Part shown: positions 42,274-51,514 of the stretch, in pieces
Layout: every line of letters starts with the position of its first letter
Position numbering within the stretch: position 1 is the first letter of the stretch
Source of the DNA: CALKYB01 sp964510575
GTDB taxonomy: Bacteria > Bdellovibrionota_C > UBA2361 > SZUA-149 > CALKYB01
Assembly: GCA_964510575.1 (NCBI GenBank)
Contig: CAZECN010000004.1
Location: forward strand, 1-64,000
Length of the DNA: 64,000 nt
Direction: 5' to 3'
Notes under the pieces: model-generated
What the model saw: only the letters and a program-made list of their open reading frames with translations
Told to the model about the DNA's origin: nothing
Database searches by the model: none
Program-made: the position numbers and the translations under genes

Positions 42274-43251
42274 ATGAAGAATTATAGACTTATCGCAAAT
42301 CTACTCCTCCTATCCTTTGTAACATTTCTTGATATTAAAAACGCTGATGCCTCAAACCCACCCCTTAGGCTTAGGTCACTCAACAGTTTAAAGCTTTCCC
42401 CAAACTACTCTTGGGGCCCTCTCGAAAGTAACGTTTCTACAATTAACTCTTCTCCCCGTAGTGCTCTGAGCCAAGTGTTGGAAGAACTAGAGAGTGAGAA
42501 ACTTTTTCTATCACGCGGCTATCATGACGAAATTTATTTTTTAATCGCTGTGGTTGAAGAGAAAAGAGGGCGAAAAAATAGTGCTATCAAGGCCTATCAA
42601 CAATCCCTTACCAGAAGAGCCAACAACCCATCAGCCTTGGCTAGACTAGGCCTAATAGCCAAACAGTCAAAGGATTATGACAAGAGCATTAACCTTTTAA
42701 ACGAAGCACGCTGGCTTCTAAAGTCCCCTAACCCTGAATTATTAATTGCTCTTTCTGGGTGTTTTTCTGCCAAAAATCTTCCTCTAAAAGCTGAAAAGTT
42801 ATTGCAAGAGGCTGGAGTTATAAACCCAAATCACTCTTCCATTGTTAAACCGATGCTCGACTTGAGACTTTCGAAACTAGAAAAGACCGGCGACAAATCT
42901 GAAAAACTAGCTCTCGAAAAAGAGATATTTCAGTACTTGGGACAACTTATTGATTCAGGCAATCGAGATAAGAAGTATGTCAATATGTATGCTGACTACA
43001 ATTTAAAGCTCTCGGACCCTCTAGTAGACTCAGTTCGCTTCGATACCGTGGAAAGGTTGCTTTCTGACTTAAATCAAAGTTCTAAGGGAGACGTATCTAC
43101 CTTCGAATCCCACGTTCTTACCCTCCTTAAACGAAGAAAGTTGAATGAAGCTGGTAAGATAGTCGATTCTGCAAAAGAAAAATTCCCTAGCTCCCCCACG
43201 ATAATAGACCTCGAAAACCAGCTTAAAATCGAACTGGGCGGCTTTGGTTAA
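42274..43251 (+). CDS. Secreted TPR protein
   Basis: A 325-residue protein with a signal peptide (MKNYRLIANLLLLSFVTFL, cleavage near ADAS) and a mature domain of TPR-like helix pairs, for example GRKNSAIKAYQQSLTRRANNPSALARLGLIAKQ and the next repeat. It is probably periplasmic or surface-linked. TPR proteins of this kind often belong to secretion, pilus or polysaccharide systems, but no partner is certain. It is divergent from the response regulator. Confidence 0.75.
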   Translation: MKNYRLIANLLLLSFVTFLDIKNADASNPPLRLRSLNSLKLSPNYSWGPLESNVSTINSSPRSALSQVLEELESEKLFLSRGYHDEIYFLIAVVEEKRGRKNSAIKAYQQSLTRRANNPSALARLGLIAKQSKDYDKSINLLNEARWLLKSPNPELLIALSGCFSAKNLPLKAEKLLQEAGVINPNHSSIVKPMLDLRLSKLEKTGDKSEKLALEKEIFQYLGQLIDSGNRDKKYVNMYADYNLKLSDPLVDSVRFDTVERLLSDLNQSSKGDVSTFESHVLTLLKRRKLNEAGKIVDSAKEKFPSSPTIIDLENQLKIELGGFG

Positions 43252-43415
43252 GTTTTCCCAAGTTTTACTCAAGTTTTCTAACCATTTCTGTCGATTTAAA
43301 CTAAGAGAACTTATGTCACTGAGCACTGCTTTGCCTAATGGCTAGACCAGTGCATCAAGCAGAATCTCAAGGTTTTTAAGAGCGTTAAGGCTAAAGGTTC
43401 CTAATTTGAGTTAGA

Positions 43416-44378
43416 ATGGCAAAAGTAAAGAAAGACATTAAGGCTGTAAAGATTAAACAAGGCCCTGGAAGTTTGGCTTGGTTGTTTTCATTCTTCGGGG
43501 CAGCTCTGTTCATTTTCCTATTGGCTGCTGGAGACGACCATTTCGAGCGACAAAGAACAGGTCAACTTTATCAAGAGATTAAGGATAGCGTAGCCTCAGA
43601 AACAACAATTAGAGATCTCAAGGAAGATGTACGATATCAAACGTTTTTTCAGGATATGGACTGGAAAAACCGTTCCAGCCTCAATCGAATAGAAACCACT
43701 ATTAACGATATCTCCAAGGATCCTAAAAAGATCCAATGGAAGAAGATTAATAAACGTATACTAGATTCAAGCTTCCCAAAACTTGAGAACTCCGAAGACT
43801 TACAAAAAGCCGCTTTTCAACTAAATGAAGAAACCAACCGTTCTAGAGAATATCAAAAGAGAAAAACCAAACTTACCCTTAAAAGTAAAAATATCTCGAG
43901 AAATTATGAAGAAATCTTGGACGATGTCAGTGAAATGTTCTTATCTGGTAGAAATATCAATCCTGACACTTATCTAGATCCACTCAAAGACGAGATAACT
44001 GTTTTTAATAGTGGAGGCTTGCAAGGCGTGCCTGTAATTCCAGGGGTGCCAGAAAATCTAGAAGGCGAAGAGATGCTATCTCGTTTTTTAAGATCCAGTT
44101 TTGTTCCTCGCTTCGAGGAAATTGCAAGCTACGCGCAAAGCAGAACCAAAATGCTACAAACTGATGTTGCTAAACTAAGAGAAGACTTAAAAAACCTTGA
44201 GGAAGAACGTAAGCTGAGTGAAGTAATAATTACTGAACTCAAAGCAACAATCTCAGAGGAACTTCGCAAGGGTGTTTTAACTTTTGTTAAACCAATATAT
44301 TCTAATCAGTCGGAATGGTTAAGAGATACCACTGTTGGTGTAAGTAAGAATGTAAATGCTAAGCTCAGTAGCCTTTAA
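43416..44378 (+). CDS. Membrane-anchored coiled-coil protein of unknown function
   Basis: A 320-residue protein with a basic N-terminus, one transmembrane helix (LAWLFSFFGAALFIFLLAAG, about residues 19-38) and a long charged helical region with coiled-coil character near its C-terminus (KLREDLKNLEEERKLSEV). I do not recognise a family. It is 165 bases after the secreted TPR gene and ends convergently with the DHH gene. Confidence 0.6.
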   Translation: MAKVKKDIKAVKIKQGPGSLAWLFSFFGAALFIFLLAAGDDHFERQRTGQLYQEIKDSVASETTIRDLKEDVRYQTFFQDMDWKNRSSLNRIETTINDISKDPKKIQWKKINKRILDSSFPKLENSEDLQKAAFQLNEETNRSREYQKRKTKLTLKSKNISRNYEEILDDVSEMFLSGRNINPDTYLDPLKDEITVFNSGGLQGVPVIPGVPENLEGEEMLSRFLRSSFVPRFEEIASYAQSRTKMLQTDVAKLREDLKNLEEERKLSEVIITELKATISEELRKGVLTFVKPIYSNQSEWLRDTTVGVSKNVNAKLSSL

Positions 44379-44401
44379 AGTTACAACCGCTTTCACTAAA
44401 T

Positions 44402-45643
44402 TTAACTGGGAACCTTTCTACTTTTTGCCTTCTTAGATCTTGCCTTTCCAATATGCTCAAGGAAAGCTCTTTCAATAAGCTCGCGAGCCATTCGGTAAAC
44501 TAGCTCTTTATCTTCGTGCATACTAAAAAAGCCAAGGGGAATCTGAAACCCTCCTCGGTCTCTAATGTTCCCGCCACCATAGTACTCTCCACTATCTGGA
44601 GAAGCCCCAAGCAAAGCCTTCAAGAACTCATCAGGATTGATTGTTTCACTATTCGTTCTTAGCGAACCATCGATAGTGTTTTCATTAACTATGCCAAAAA
44701 CCAGCACTGTATCTGTACCCTCTCGAGATAAAAGTAGGTCAGCGGCCTGAGGTATTCCATCTCTATCGATCTCTCTTATTGAGCCGACATGAGAAAAGAT
44801 AAAATTGTCATGAATACTACGATTGACCAATGCTGCCTCAAAAATTGAGAGCATTGAGGGAGTCAAAACTCGTCTTTCAATATGTTTAATTGCTTGATTA
44901 TCTACAGCCGAGGAAATCCACCTCGCAGCATCATAGTCATAGCGAGTAGCAGTAACGAATCTCTTAGTATCCGTTCTTATGCCGTGCATAAGGGCAGTTG
45001 CCAATGAGCTCTCACGCTCCTCGGAGCCATTTAAGCCTTCCGGGCAAACTGCTTTAAGATAATCACAAATAATAGCAGCAGTGGATTGAACGTTAGTCCT
45101 GATATCTACAATTTTTGCCGGAGGCAGAACACCATCTTCTCGGTGATGGTCAAGATGAGCTAGGAACTGCACGGAATTCGCCTCCAACTTAGAATCTATT
45201 GGGGTGTGGAATTTTTGAGAGTCCACGATTGAATAAAAACTAAAACGACTAAGGTCAATTTCATTTTCATACTTAACAAGATTAATGCCTAGCCTTTTTA
45301 CTAAAGCTCGATTCTCGTTGTGACTAACGTTATGGAATATTAAAATTGTAGTCTCAATATCATAGCTCTTTCCAATGTACTCAATGGCCATTGCGCTAGA
45401 TATAGCATCTGGATCTGGCGTGCCCTGTAGAATGACCAGCTGTTCTACTCCCCGATTGGACTCGTATGTTTCAAGTAGACTGTCTACAAGGTGCCGACGA
45501 CTTTCACCGTTAGTGGGAAGGATATTCCTTTCCGGAAGCATAGCTTCCTTTTCATTTTGACTTTGTTCGATACTCACCAGAGAATTCACCCCATCAGATC
45601 TGTGAACAGTCGTTGGAATTAAAACACCAACCAACGACACCAA
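44402..45643 (-). CDS. DHH/DHHA1 family phosphoesterase
   Basis: A protein of up to 413 residues. A TTG at 45643 is the first start; the ATG at 45541 (379 residues) or GTG codons near 45580 are as likely. It has the DHH motifs GTPDPDAISSAMA, IVDSQ and LDHH, and the DHHA1 signature GGNIRDRGGFQIPLG. This fits NrnA-like oligoribonuclease/3'-phosphoadenosine 5'-phosphate phosphatases. It may degrade short RNAs or a cyclic dinucleotide. It follows the pilP-like gene on the same strand by 118 bases. Confidence 0.8.
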   Translation of the reverse strand: MVSLVGVLIPTTVHRSDGVNSLVSIEQSQNEKEAMLPERNILPTNGESRRHLVDSLLETYESNRGVEQLVILQGTPDPDAISSAMAIEYIGKSYDIETTILIFHNVSHNENRALVKRLGINLVKYENEIDLSRFSFYSIVDSQKFHTPIDSKLEANSVQFLAHLDHHREDGVLPPAKIVDIRTNVQSTAAIICDYLKAVCPEGLNGSEERESSLATALMHGIRTDTKRFVTATRYDYDAARWISSAVDNQAIKHIERRVLTPSMLSIFEAALVNRSIHDNFIFSHVGSIREIDRDGIPQAADLLLSREGTDTVLVFGIVNENTIDGSLRTNSETINPDEFLKALLGASPDSGEYYGGGNIRDRGGFQIPLGFFSMHEDKELVYRMARELIERAFLEHIGKARSKKAKSRKVPS

Positions 45644-45761
45644 TTATCTATGGATAAGATGATTCTGGGCTCAAATGGGGTCAAAAATATTTATAGGCGT
45701 TTATAAGCGGCTCAAAGTGCTCTTAAGGCCAGCTCAGAGCAATTGCCGCAAGTCTTGGTGT

Positions 45762-46550
45762 TTAATTGCCTCTATCGAGCTTCATCTCGACTGCGTTGGT
45801 GACCTCTTCCCCTTGAAAGTTCACATAGCTCTCAAGAATTTTTAGCTTGGTTTCTTCAATCTCGATAACCTCGCCACCTGCGTTCCCAATGCGAGTCCCG
45901 GGCCTAACTGTAAAACCTTTACCCTGACTATCTTCAACTAAAGCAGTAAAGCCTCCATCAGCTCCAGCTAAAATAGCCGTAACTCGTAACTGCCCTAGGC
46001 TATAGCCAGCTAGAGGATACTTCTTCAAGTCCACATCTACTTTCTTGGACAAATCAAAAGGAAGGAACGGATCTCTTTTATCACCCACAGAATACACAAA
46101 ACTAACGGCTTGCATTGTATTCGGATTTACAAACTCTCCTCCCTCCTGAAGAGCTGCTAGAACAGGATCAGCTTCTTCCTCTCCGTCTGCAGCATTAGCA
46201 GTTGCAGTCGCAACATCAACTTCAGGTCCAATTCGATACGTACCATTTGATTCTCTCTTATACTCAACCGGTTTTTTAGTCTCTGGGTCAATCGGTACAG
46301 AGTCGAAATAGTTCGGTACTAGCTGATTAAGATTAGTGGGAGCGCTACCCGTCTTGGCAATCTGATCTAAAACAGCAAGCTGAACTTTCATCATCGCCTC
46401 TTCTTTTGGGGAGAGATTGTTATCTTGCTTAACCTGCTCTAAACCAGAGGCGATTATATCACGCTCCGATACAGATTCTGTCTTAAATTGGTTTAGAGCG
46501 AAGTATCCTCCAACGAGTAGAATAATCGCGAATCCTATTCCCTTAGCCAT
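45762..46550 (-). CDS. PilP-domain pilus assembly protein with pilin-like linker
   Basis: A 262-residue protein with an N-terminal membrane helix (GIGFAIILLVGGYFALN). A middle part with QLVPNYFDSVPIDPETKKPVEY resembles the C-terminal part of GspG-type pseudopilins. The last ~110 residues match PilP: RDPFLPF, PLAGYSLGQLRVTAILAG, ALVEDSQGKGFTVRPGTRIGNAGGEV. PilP links PilQ to the PilM-N-O inner-membrane complex. Here it lacks the usual lipoprotein signal and has an anchor instead. It follows the prepilin gene on the same strand by 157 bases. Confidence 0.75.
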   Translation of the reverse strand: MAKGIGFAIILLVGGYFALNQFKTESVSERDIIASGLEQVKQDNNLSPKEEAMMKVQLAVLDQIAKTGSAPTNLNQLVPNYFDSVPIDPETKKPVEYKRESNGTYRIGPEVDVATATANAADGEEEADPVLAALQEGGEFVNPNTMQAVSFVYSVGDKRDPFLPFDLSKKVDVDLKKYPLAGYSLGQLRVTAILAGADGGFTALVEDSQGKGFTVRPGTRIGNAGGEVIEIEETKLKILESYVNFQGEEVTNAVEMKLDRGN

Positions 46551-46707
46551 GTGCTCCTCAAAAGAGATTAGTTTGAAACAATCAACAAACTATATCACCT
46601 ACCAAGCAAATTAAGCTACATAAAAATTATAGGTTAGATCCAAATAGGAAGAGCTTAAGGATTTTGCTCAAGCAACTTAGCACTTAAAACCCTCTACAGG
46701 CCAAAAA

Positions 46708-47190
46708 CTAGCAGCCTCCGGGCAAAGCTGCTTGAGAGAACCTCACCTCAGCCCCATTACACATTCTGGCCCAGCTAACGTAAAGCTCTGCATTACAGGC
46801 TCTAGCTACAACGAATTGCTCATTAGCCATGGCTCCAGACCCCGAGCAATTCGTAATAGAGGCACCAAGCTTTACACCTGCACTTGTCACGGCCCCAGGC
46901 AAAATGTCATTCAAAGTTCCTACAACCGGCCCTCCAGTCGTGTCAGAAAACTCGATAGCGTAGTTCGTGCCATCACTCTCTTGCAGGCCTACTTCAGCAG
47001 CTGTTCTGGCATTTCTAAGGTCAGATTCGGCCTTAGTATACTCAGCATTGTCCTTATAGATCGCAAAGCCGACCAAGGCGATAGCCGCCAGTATCGAGGT
47101 GATAAGGGATGTTATTAAAAGCTCAATGATGGTGAACCCTGATTCACGAACCACCCAGCTTTCGTTTCCTATTTCTCTGCTAATAATCAT
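46708..47190 (-). CDS. Type IV prepilin-like protein
   Basis: A 160-residue prepilin. A basic leader ends in the cleavage site RESG/FTIIELLI, with Glu5 in the mature protein, followed by a hydrophobic alpha helix (TSLITSILAAIALVGFAIYK). The C-terminal domain has Cys residues in two pairs, the last being the C-terminal residue (PGGC), compatible with a disulphide-bonded D-region. The ATG at 47190 has the ribosome site GGTGGAG; a TTG at 47208 is less likely. It is preceded by a sigma-54-like promoter. Confidence 0.88.
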   Translation of the reverse strand: MIISREIGNESWVVRESGFTIIELLITSLITSILAAIALVGFAIYKDNAEYTKAESDLRNARTAAEVGLQESDGTNYAIEFSDTTGGPVVGTLNDILPGAVTSAGVKLGASITNCSGSGAMANEQFVVARACNAELYVSWARMCNGAEVRFSQAALPGGC

Positions 47191-47566
47191 ATTCTCCACC
47201 TTCAACAAAAATAATCACTATCTCACTCGAATACTAAAAAACTCTCTTAGCCTCTTAATTATTCACACCTAGGTGAAATCCTGAGGCTAAAAAATCTTAG
47301 TATTTAAACCTAATGCACAATTTAACGTTGCAGTTAGCGTACCAAACCAAGCCAAAACTAATTCAACTCAAATGTGGTCAGATGCAAACAGTTTGTTACT
47401 GGGAAAAATCCGCGTGATTATAGATTACCGACAATTTTTGTCATTTGCCAGACGTTTTTTGTCTCTTCCCTTACCTAATTGGCACTGATAGAAATCCGGC
47501 TTGCTTTATGGTTGATTCTCACATAGGTGATACCCTGAAAGTGCCATAAAACCGTTTGGAGGGGGT
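47191..47566. other. 376-base divergent region between pilin and lipoprotein
   Basis: It contains the predicted sigma-54 promoter for the pilin gene near 47330-47345. The remainder is AT-rich. Next to the lipoprotein gene there is a strong GGAGGGGG ribosome site but no clear promoter. No RNA gene or reading frame seen. Confidence 0.5.
47330..47345 (-). promoter_or_regulatory. Sigma-54-type promoter for the prepilin gene
   Basis: On the minus strand TTGGTACG is followed by CTAACTGCA. GG and GC are separated by exactly 10 bases, as sigma-54 promoters require, with one mismatch in each box relative to TTGGCACG and TTGC. The expected start is near 47318, leaving a ~128-base leader. PilA genes in many proteobacteria use sigma-54. 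Confidence 0.6.
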
Positions 47567-48058
47567 ATGAACCCGTGCATTAAAATTGCTTTCTTTCTAA
47601 TTCTAACAAGCCTAACTACTGGCTGTGACACAGGCTACTGGTGGTCTCGTGGGCAGCCGTCTGGAGTTTCAGAACTAATTCAAAGGTCATCTGAAAGGCT
47701 TGCGGAGTCAGTTGCAACGCATGGTCCCGCTCGAGAGAACCTTTCTGGAATAGCGGTCCATACCTCTAAGGCTTTGGAAAAAGCTCTTCAGAACATCGGT
47801 TCTGGTGCTGGGGGCAATCAGCTCGTTCAGTTGAGTAGCGAACTTAAGATGGCTAGAGACAGTTTTATGAAAATGGAAGGTCTAATTTCTATAGGATCTA
47901 GAGCTGCTTTCTCAGAACTTTCTGGACAGTTAAGGAAATTTACGAACTCCGCTAAGGAAGGTCAGGCAGTGAACCCTGAGGCTTTTGGATTATTTCATGC
48001 CAGAACACAATTTTTTCTAGCAAGAGAGTTGATGGTTCCACCACCGAACTTTGGATAG
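47567..48058 (+). CDS. Small lipoprotein of unknown function
   Basis: A 163-residue lipoprotein with a signal peptide and the lipobox TTGC (Cys20). The mature part is largely alpha-helical with amphipathic repeats (Ser/Ala/Leu-rich), and ends in MVPPPNFG. I do not recognise the family. A strong ribosome site (GGAGGGGG) lies about five bases before the ATG. It is divergent from the prepilin gene and convergent with fbp. Confidence 0.7.
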   Translation: MNPCIKIAFFLILTSLTTGCDTGYWWSRGQPSGVSELIQRSSERLAESVATHGPARENLSGIAVHTSKALEKALQNIGSGAGGNQLVQLSSELKMARDSFMKMEGLISIGSRAAFSELSGQLRKFTNSAKEGQAVNPEAFGLFHARTQFFLARELMVPPPNFG

Positions 48059-48090
48059 CCGAAAAGCTATTCTCAAAAGAAAGTTAACCC

Positions 48091-49101
48091 CTAGGCCAAA
48101 CTGACGAACTCTTCTACCATCTTCTTTGAACCAACAATTAAAGGGGAACGTTGGTGGATGTTATCAGGGACGATATCTAAAATATCCATGTTACCCGCAC
48201 TAGCCTTTCCACCGGCATCTTCAGCTAGAAAAGCCATTGGAGCACACTCATACAAATATCGTAACTTCCCATCTGCATTTTTCTTATCTCCTGGATATAG
48301 AAAAATACCACCTTTCAACATGGTTCGATGAAAGTCAGCCACTAATGAACCCACATAACGATGGGAACATTTTTTCCCTTCACAGTTCCCTTTCTCTTTT
48401 AACTTAGTTACGTAGTTTTTAGTTTGATCATTCCAGCCGGGAGAATTAGCTTCATTACAGCTATACACGGTTCCGTTTTCAGGAATCGTCATATCCCTAT
48501 TGGTAAGGATAAATTCCCCGATTGATGGGTCTAAGGTAAAACCTTGAACGCCCTGCCCTGTGCTAAAAACAAACATAGTACTGGAACCATAAATTGTATA
48601 GCCCGCGGCAATCTGCTTTCTTCCGCCTTGAAAAAAATCTTTTGGCCTATCCTTATCTACTTTAGAACCTGAGCTAACTCTTTTATAAATGCCAAAGATG
48701 GTCCCAATTGAAACATTCACATCAATGTTAGAGGAACCATCCAAAGGATCAAAGGCAATTACGTACTTTGAAAAGTCATCGCCCCTAGCAGCTTCAATAA
48801 CACTCTCCCTTTCCTCAGAAACCATCGACACAAATTGACCCGAGCGACCAAGAACTGCGTCAAAAACCTGATCAGCAAAAATATCCAATTTCTGCACAGA
48901 CTCACCTTGAACATTCTGCTCACCTGTCATTCCAAGCATTGAAGCCAGGCCTGCTCTGTTAACACCTTGCGAAACAACCTTAGTTCCAAGGGCAATAGCA
49001 GATAGAACCTTTGATAGTTCACCTGTTGCAGATTGATTTTTCCTTTCTTCGTCGCGAATAAAGCTCGACAAAGTAACTGTGTCTGGGGAAGCAAAGTCCA
49101 T
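48091..49101 (-). CDS. fbp: Class I fructose-1,6-bisphosphatase
   Basis: A 336-residue enzyme hydrolysing fructose-1,6-bisphosphate in gluconeogenesis. Active-site motifs are VSEERE (metal ligands), FDPLDGSSNIDVNVSIGTIFGIY, YVGSLVADFHRTMLKGGIFLYPGD, and a closing MAFLAEDAGGKAS. Length is typical. It is downstream of the ntrY-like gene by 99 bases on the same strand. Regulation cannot be read from the sequence. Confidence 0.96.
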   Translation of the reverse strand: MDFASPDTVTLSSFIRDEERKNQSATGELSKVLSAIALGTKVVSQGVNRAGLASMLGMTGEQNVQGESVQKLDIFADQVFDAVLGRSGQFVSMVSEERESVIEAARGDDFSKYVIAFDPLDGSSNIDVNVSIGTIFGIYKRVSSGSKVDKDRPKDFFQGGRKQIAAGYTIYGSSTMFVFSTGQGVQGFTLDPSIGEFILTNRDMTIPENGTVYSCNEANSPGWNDQTKNYVTKLKEKGNCEGKKCSHRYVGSLVADFHRTMLKGGIFLYPGDKKNADGKLRYLYECAPMAFLAEDAGGKASAGNMDILDIVPDNIHQRSPLIVGSKKMVEEFVSLA

Positions 49102-49200
49102 CTATTTACTCACAAAGTTTATATAACAAGCACAACCTTGACAGAAGCCAGGTTCATTTTAAAGTCAGTCTTAATAGAATTAATATAAAAAGGATGCAAA

Positions 49201-51480
49201 CTAGAGATAGCCCCCTTCACTAGAAAGTAAAGAGGGAAGGCTTATAGAAATCTCCAAGCCATCTTTCTCACTCTTGCCAGCATGTATCACACCACCATGG
49301 TCGGAGATAATACTATTCACTATCGACAAACCAAGACCCGTTCCTTCTTTTTTACTGGTAAAATAAGGATCGAAAATCTTCGCTCGTGAAGAATCAGCAA
49401 TACCTGGGCCGTTGTCTCCTACCGTCAACAGAATCGATGACAAGTCAGGGGCAAATTTAGTTTTGATATCGATACTAAGATTGACCGGACTAGCCAAACT
49501 TGAATTTGCAAGTATTTGCTGGGCCCCTTCAAACGCAGCTACCGAGTTATCAAACAGGTTCACCAACACTCTACTAAATTGTTCTTGATCCATGTTGACC
49601 TTTGGCAGGCCTTGATCCAGATCCAAATCGAAATAAATACTAGAATGGGCTGCGGAATACTGAGCCACTGCTTCTTTAATAACAAGATTTAAATTCCCTT
49701 TCTTAAGCACAGCACTAGGCATTCTCGCAAAGCGAGAGAATTCATTAACTAAGCCTCTCAATGTTTCAACTTGCCTAACTATCAAGTCCATCCCATCGGA
49801 AAACAGTTTTACATCTTGTGATGAAAAGTTAACTCCCTTTTCCCCAGCTATTTCGTTACCCGAATCTATCTTTTTCCTAATCCGTTGAGCGCTAAGCTGT
49901 ATAGGAGTAAGGGGATTTTTTATTTCATGGGCAATTCGCTTCGCTACTTCTCGCCAGGCAGCCATCTTCTGAGCTCTAACAAGCTCAGACATGTCATCAA
50001 ACAATATAACTGCACCAGGGCTCCCCTCTTCTCCCGATAGTAGAGTTGCTGAAAATTGAAGGTGTAGTTCAGTTTCACCAAGTTCAATCGTTACATTATC
50101 AGCAACACTCTTCGCATCTGAGCTATATAACTGTTCCAAATTTTGGTATACAACATCAAATGAACGGCCAGGTAATATCTCTCTCAGGTTCATACCTTCA
50201 GCCAACTTTCGACCTAAAATACTTTCGGCTACGCCATTATAAGTGTTTACCTCACCCCGACGGTCAATAGTGACGACTCCCACTGGAACACTCTCGACAA
50301 CTGTTTCAATATATTTTCGTCTAGCAACCAATTCTTCAGTTGTTTGCTTGAGGTCGCTGGTCATTGTGTTGAACGAACTAACTAAGAAACCGAGCTCATC
50401 ATCGCCAACATCCTGTATTTGATAGTCCAGATTACCTTGAGCGATTTCTTCGGTACCTTCAGCAAGTTTTTGAATGGGGCCAGTCAAACTTCTAGCTAAA
50501 TAGAATCCAATCCACATAGCGGTGACCATAATCAATAGCATCACCATCACAAGAGTGAGTAAATAACTTGATGCTAAGGGCCGTTTATTTCGCTGTAACT
50601 CACGGTAGTCATCAAAAGAATTCACCAATGAGCTTAAGGCGAGATTCAGCTCTGCTGGAACATGGTAAGTTCCGACTAAGTATAATTCTTCACTAAGATC
50701 TTTATGCTCCAATCTAGAGTAAGCTCTCACAAACTCACCGCCTAGTGACTGCTCAGCTTGTACAATTTTTTCTTCGCCAATGTTCTTAAACTTTAGATTT
50801 GAGTCTATAGCAGGTAGCAAAACGGCAGAGAGATTAGAATCTAGGCTACGTACCAGAAGCCTACCCTCGGCGTTAACAATTGACAGCTCTCCAAGCATAA
50901 ATTCTGCTCGCTTAGAATCAACTAGCCTGCTAACAGCGGTGGCACCGTCTTTCTCTAAAAAATTAGGGTTTAAAGGCACGCCCTGTAATGAAGATTTTAC
51001 AACCTTCAATTCATTCTTCAATCTCTCACCTGTTTCCTCATAGTGAAAACGAGCAACCCCCATGGCACTATCTACTGTTGAGACAATCTGCGGGGAAAAC
51101 CAACCATCTAGAATATTATCGACTATGCCCTTGGCAGTAACAAACAGCAGAGCCGTAGGAATTAAAGATAGACCAACGAAAGAAACCATTAACTTAGTTC
51201 GGAGTCGGGAGCCTAAAATGTTTTTTTTGCGGTCTAGAAATAACTTAACTATATTTCTAAGAACCAAAAACGAAAGCACCATCACAACAACAATATTAAT
51301 GTTGATCAGGAGGTAAAAGCCTAGGTTATTACCAACCGAGCGCTGATCCGATATGTCTGGAACCTCTGTTCTCAACCAAACAATGGCCAAGGCCGAGCAA
51401 GCAGCCAAAAGCACAGTCAATAGCGGAATGGACAATTCCGACTTACTGGCTCTATGAAAACTATTACTGCTCTCTTTCAT
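49201..51480 (-). CDS. NtrY-like sensor histidine kinase
   Basis: A 759-residue membrane kinase. The N-terminal half has several membrane helices and a periplasmic sensor region, followed by a HAMP-like linker (about 345-400), a PAS domain (about 405-500), the phospho-acceptor His in AHEIKNPLTPIQLSA (about 515), and an HATPase with NLFDNSVAA, GDNGPGI and GTGLGLSI. I chose the ATG at 51480; an earlier start would overlap ruvB. NtrY kinases normally pair with an adjacent NtrX regulator, but here the nearest one is 7 kb away. Confidence 0.9.
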   Translation of the reverse strand: MKESSNSFHRASKSELSIPLLTVLLAACSALAIVWLRTEVPDISDQRSVGNNLGFYLLININIVVVMVLSFLVLRNIVKLFLDRKKNILGSRLRTKLMVSFVGLSLIPTALLFVTAKGIVDNILDGWFSPQIVSTVDSAMGVARFHYEETGERLKNELKVVKSSLQGVPLNPNFLEKDGATAVSRLVDSKRAEFMLGELSIVNAEGRLLVRSLDSNLSAVLLPAIDSNLKFKNIGEEKIVQAEQSLGGEFVRAYSRLEHKDLSEELYLVGTYHVPAELNLALSSLVNSFDDYRELQRNKRPLASSYLLTLVMVMLLIMVTAMWIGFYLARSLTGPIQKLAEGTEEIAQGNLDYQIQDVGDDELGFLVSSFNTMTSDLKQTTEELVARRKYIETVVESVPVGVVTIDRRGEVNTYNGVAESILGRKLAEGMNLREILPGRSFDVVYQNLEQLYSSDAKSVADNVTIELGETELHLQFSATLLSGEEGSPGAVILFDDMSELVRAQKMAAWREVAKRIAHEIKNPLTPIQLSAQRIRKKIDSGNEIAGEKGVNFSSQDVKLFSDGMDLIVRQVETLRGLVNEFSRFARMPSAVLKKGNLNLVIKEAVAQYSAAHSSIYFDLDLDQGLPKVNMDQEQFSRVLVNLFDNSVAAFEGAQQILANSSLASPVNLSIDIKTKFAPDLSSILLTVGDNGPGIADSSRAKIFDPYFTSKKEGTGLGLSIVNSIISDHGGVIHAGKSEKDGLEISISLPSLLSSEGGYL

Positions 51481-51514
51481 AATCTCAGGGTTGAAATTTA
51501 GACTGATTGGAAAG

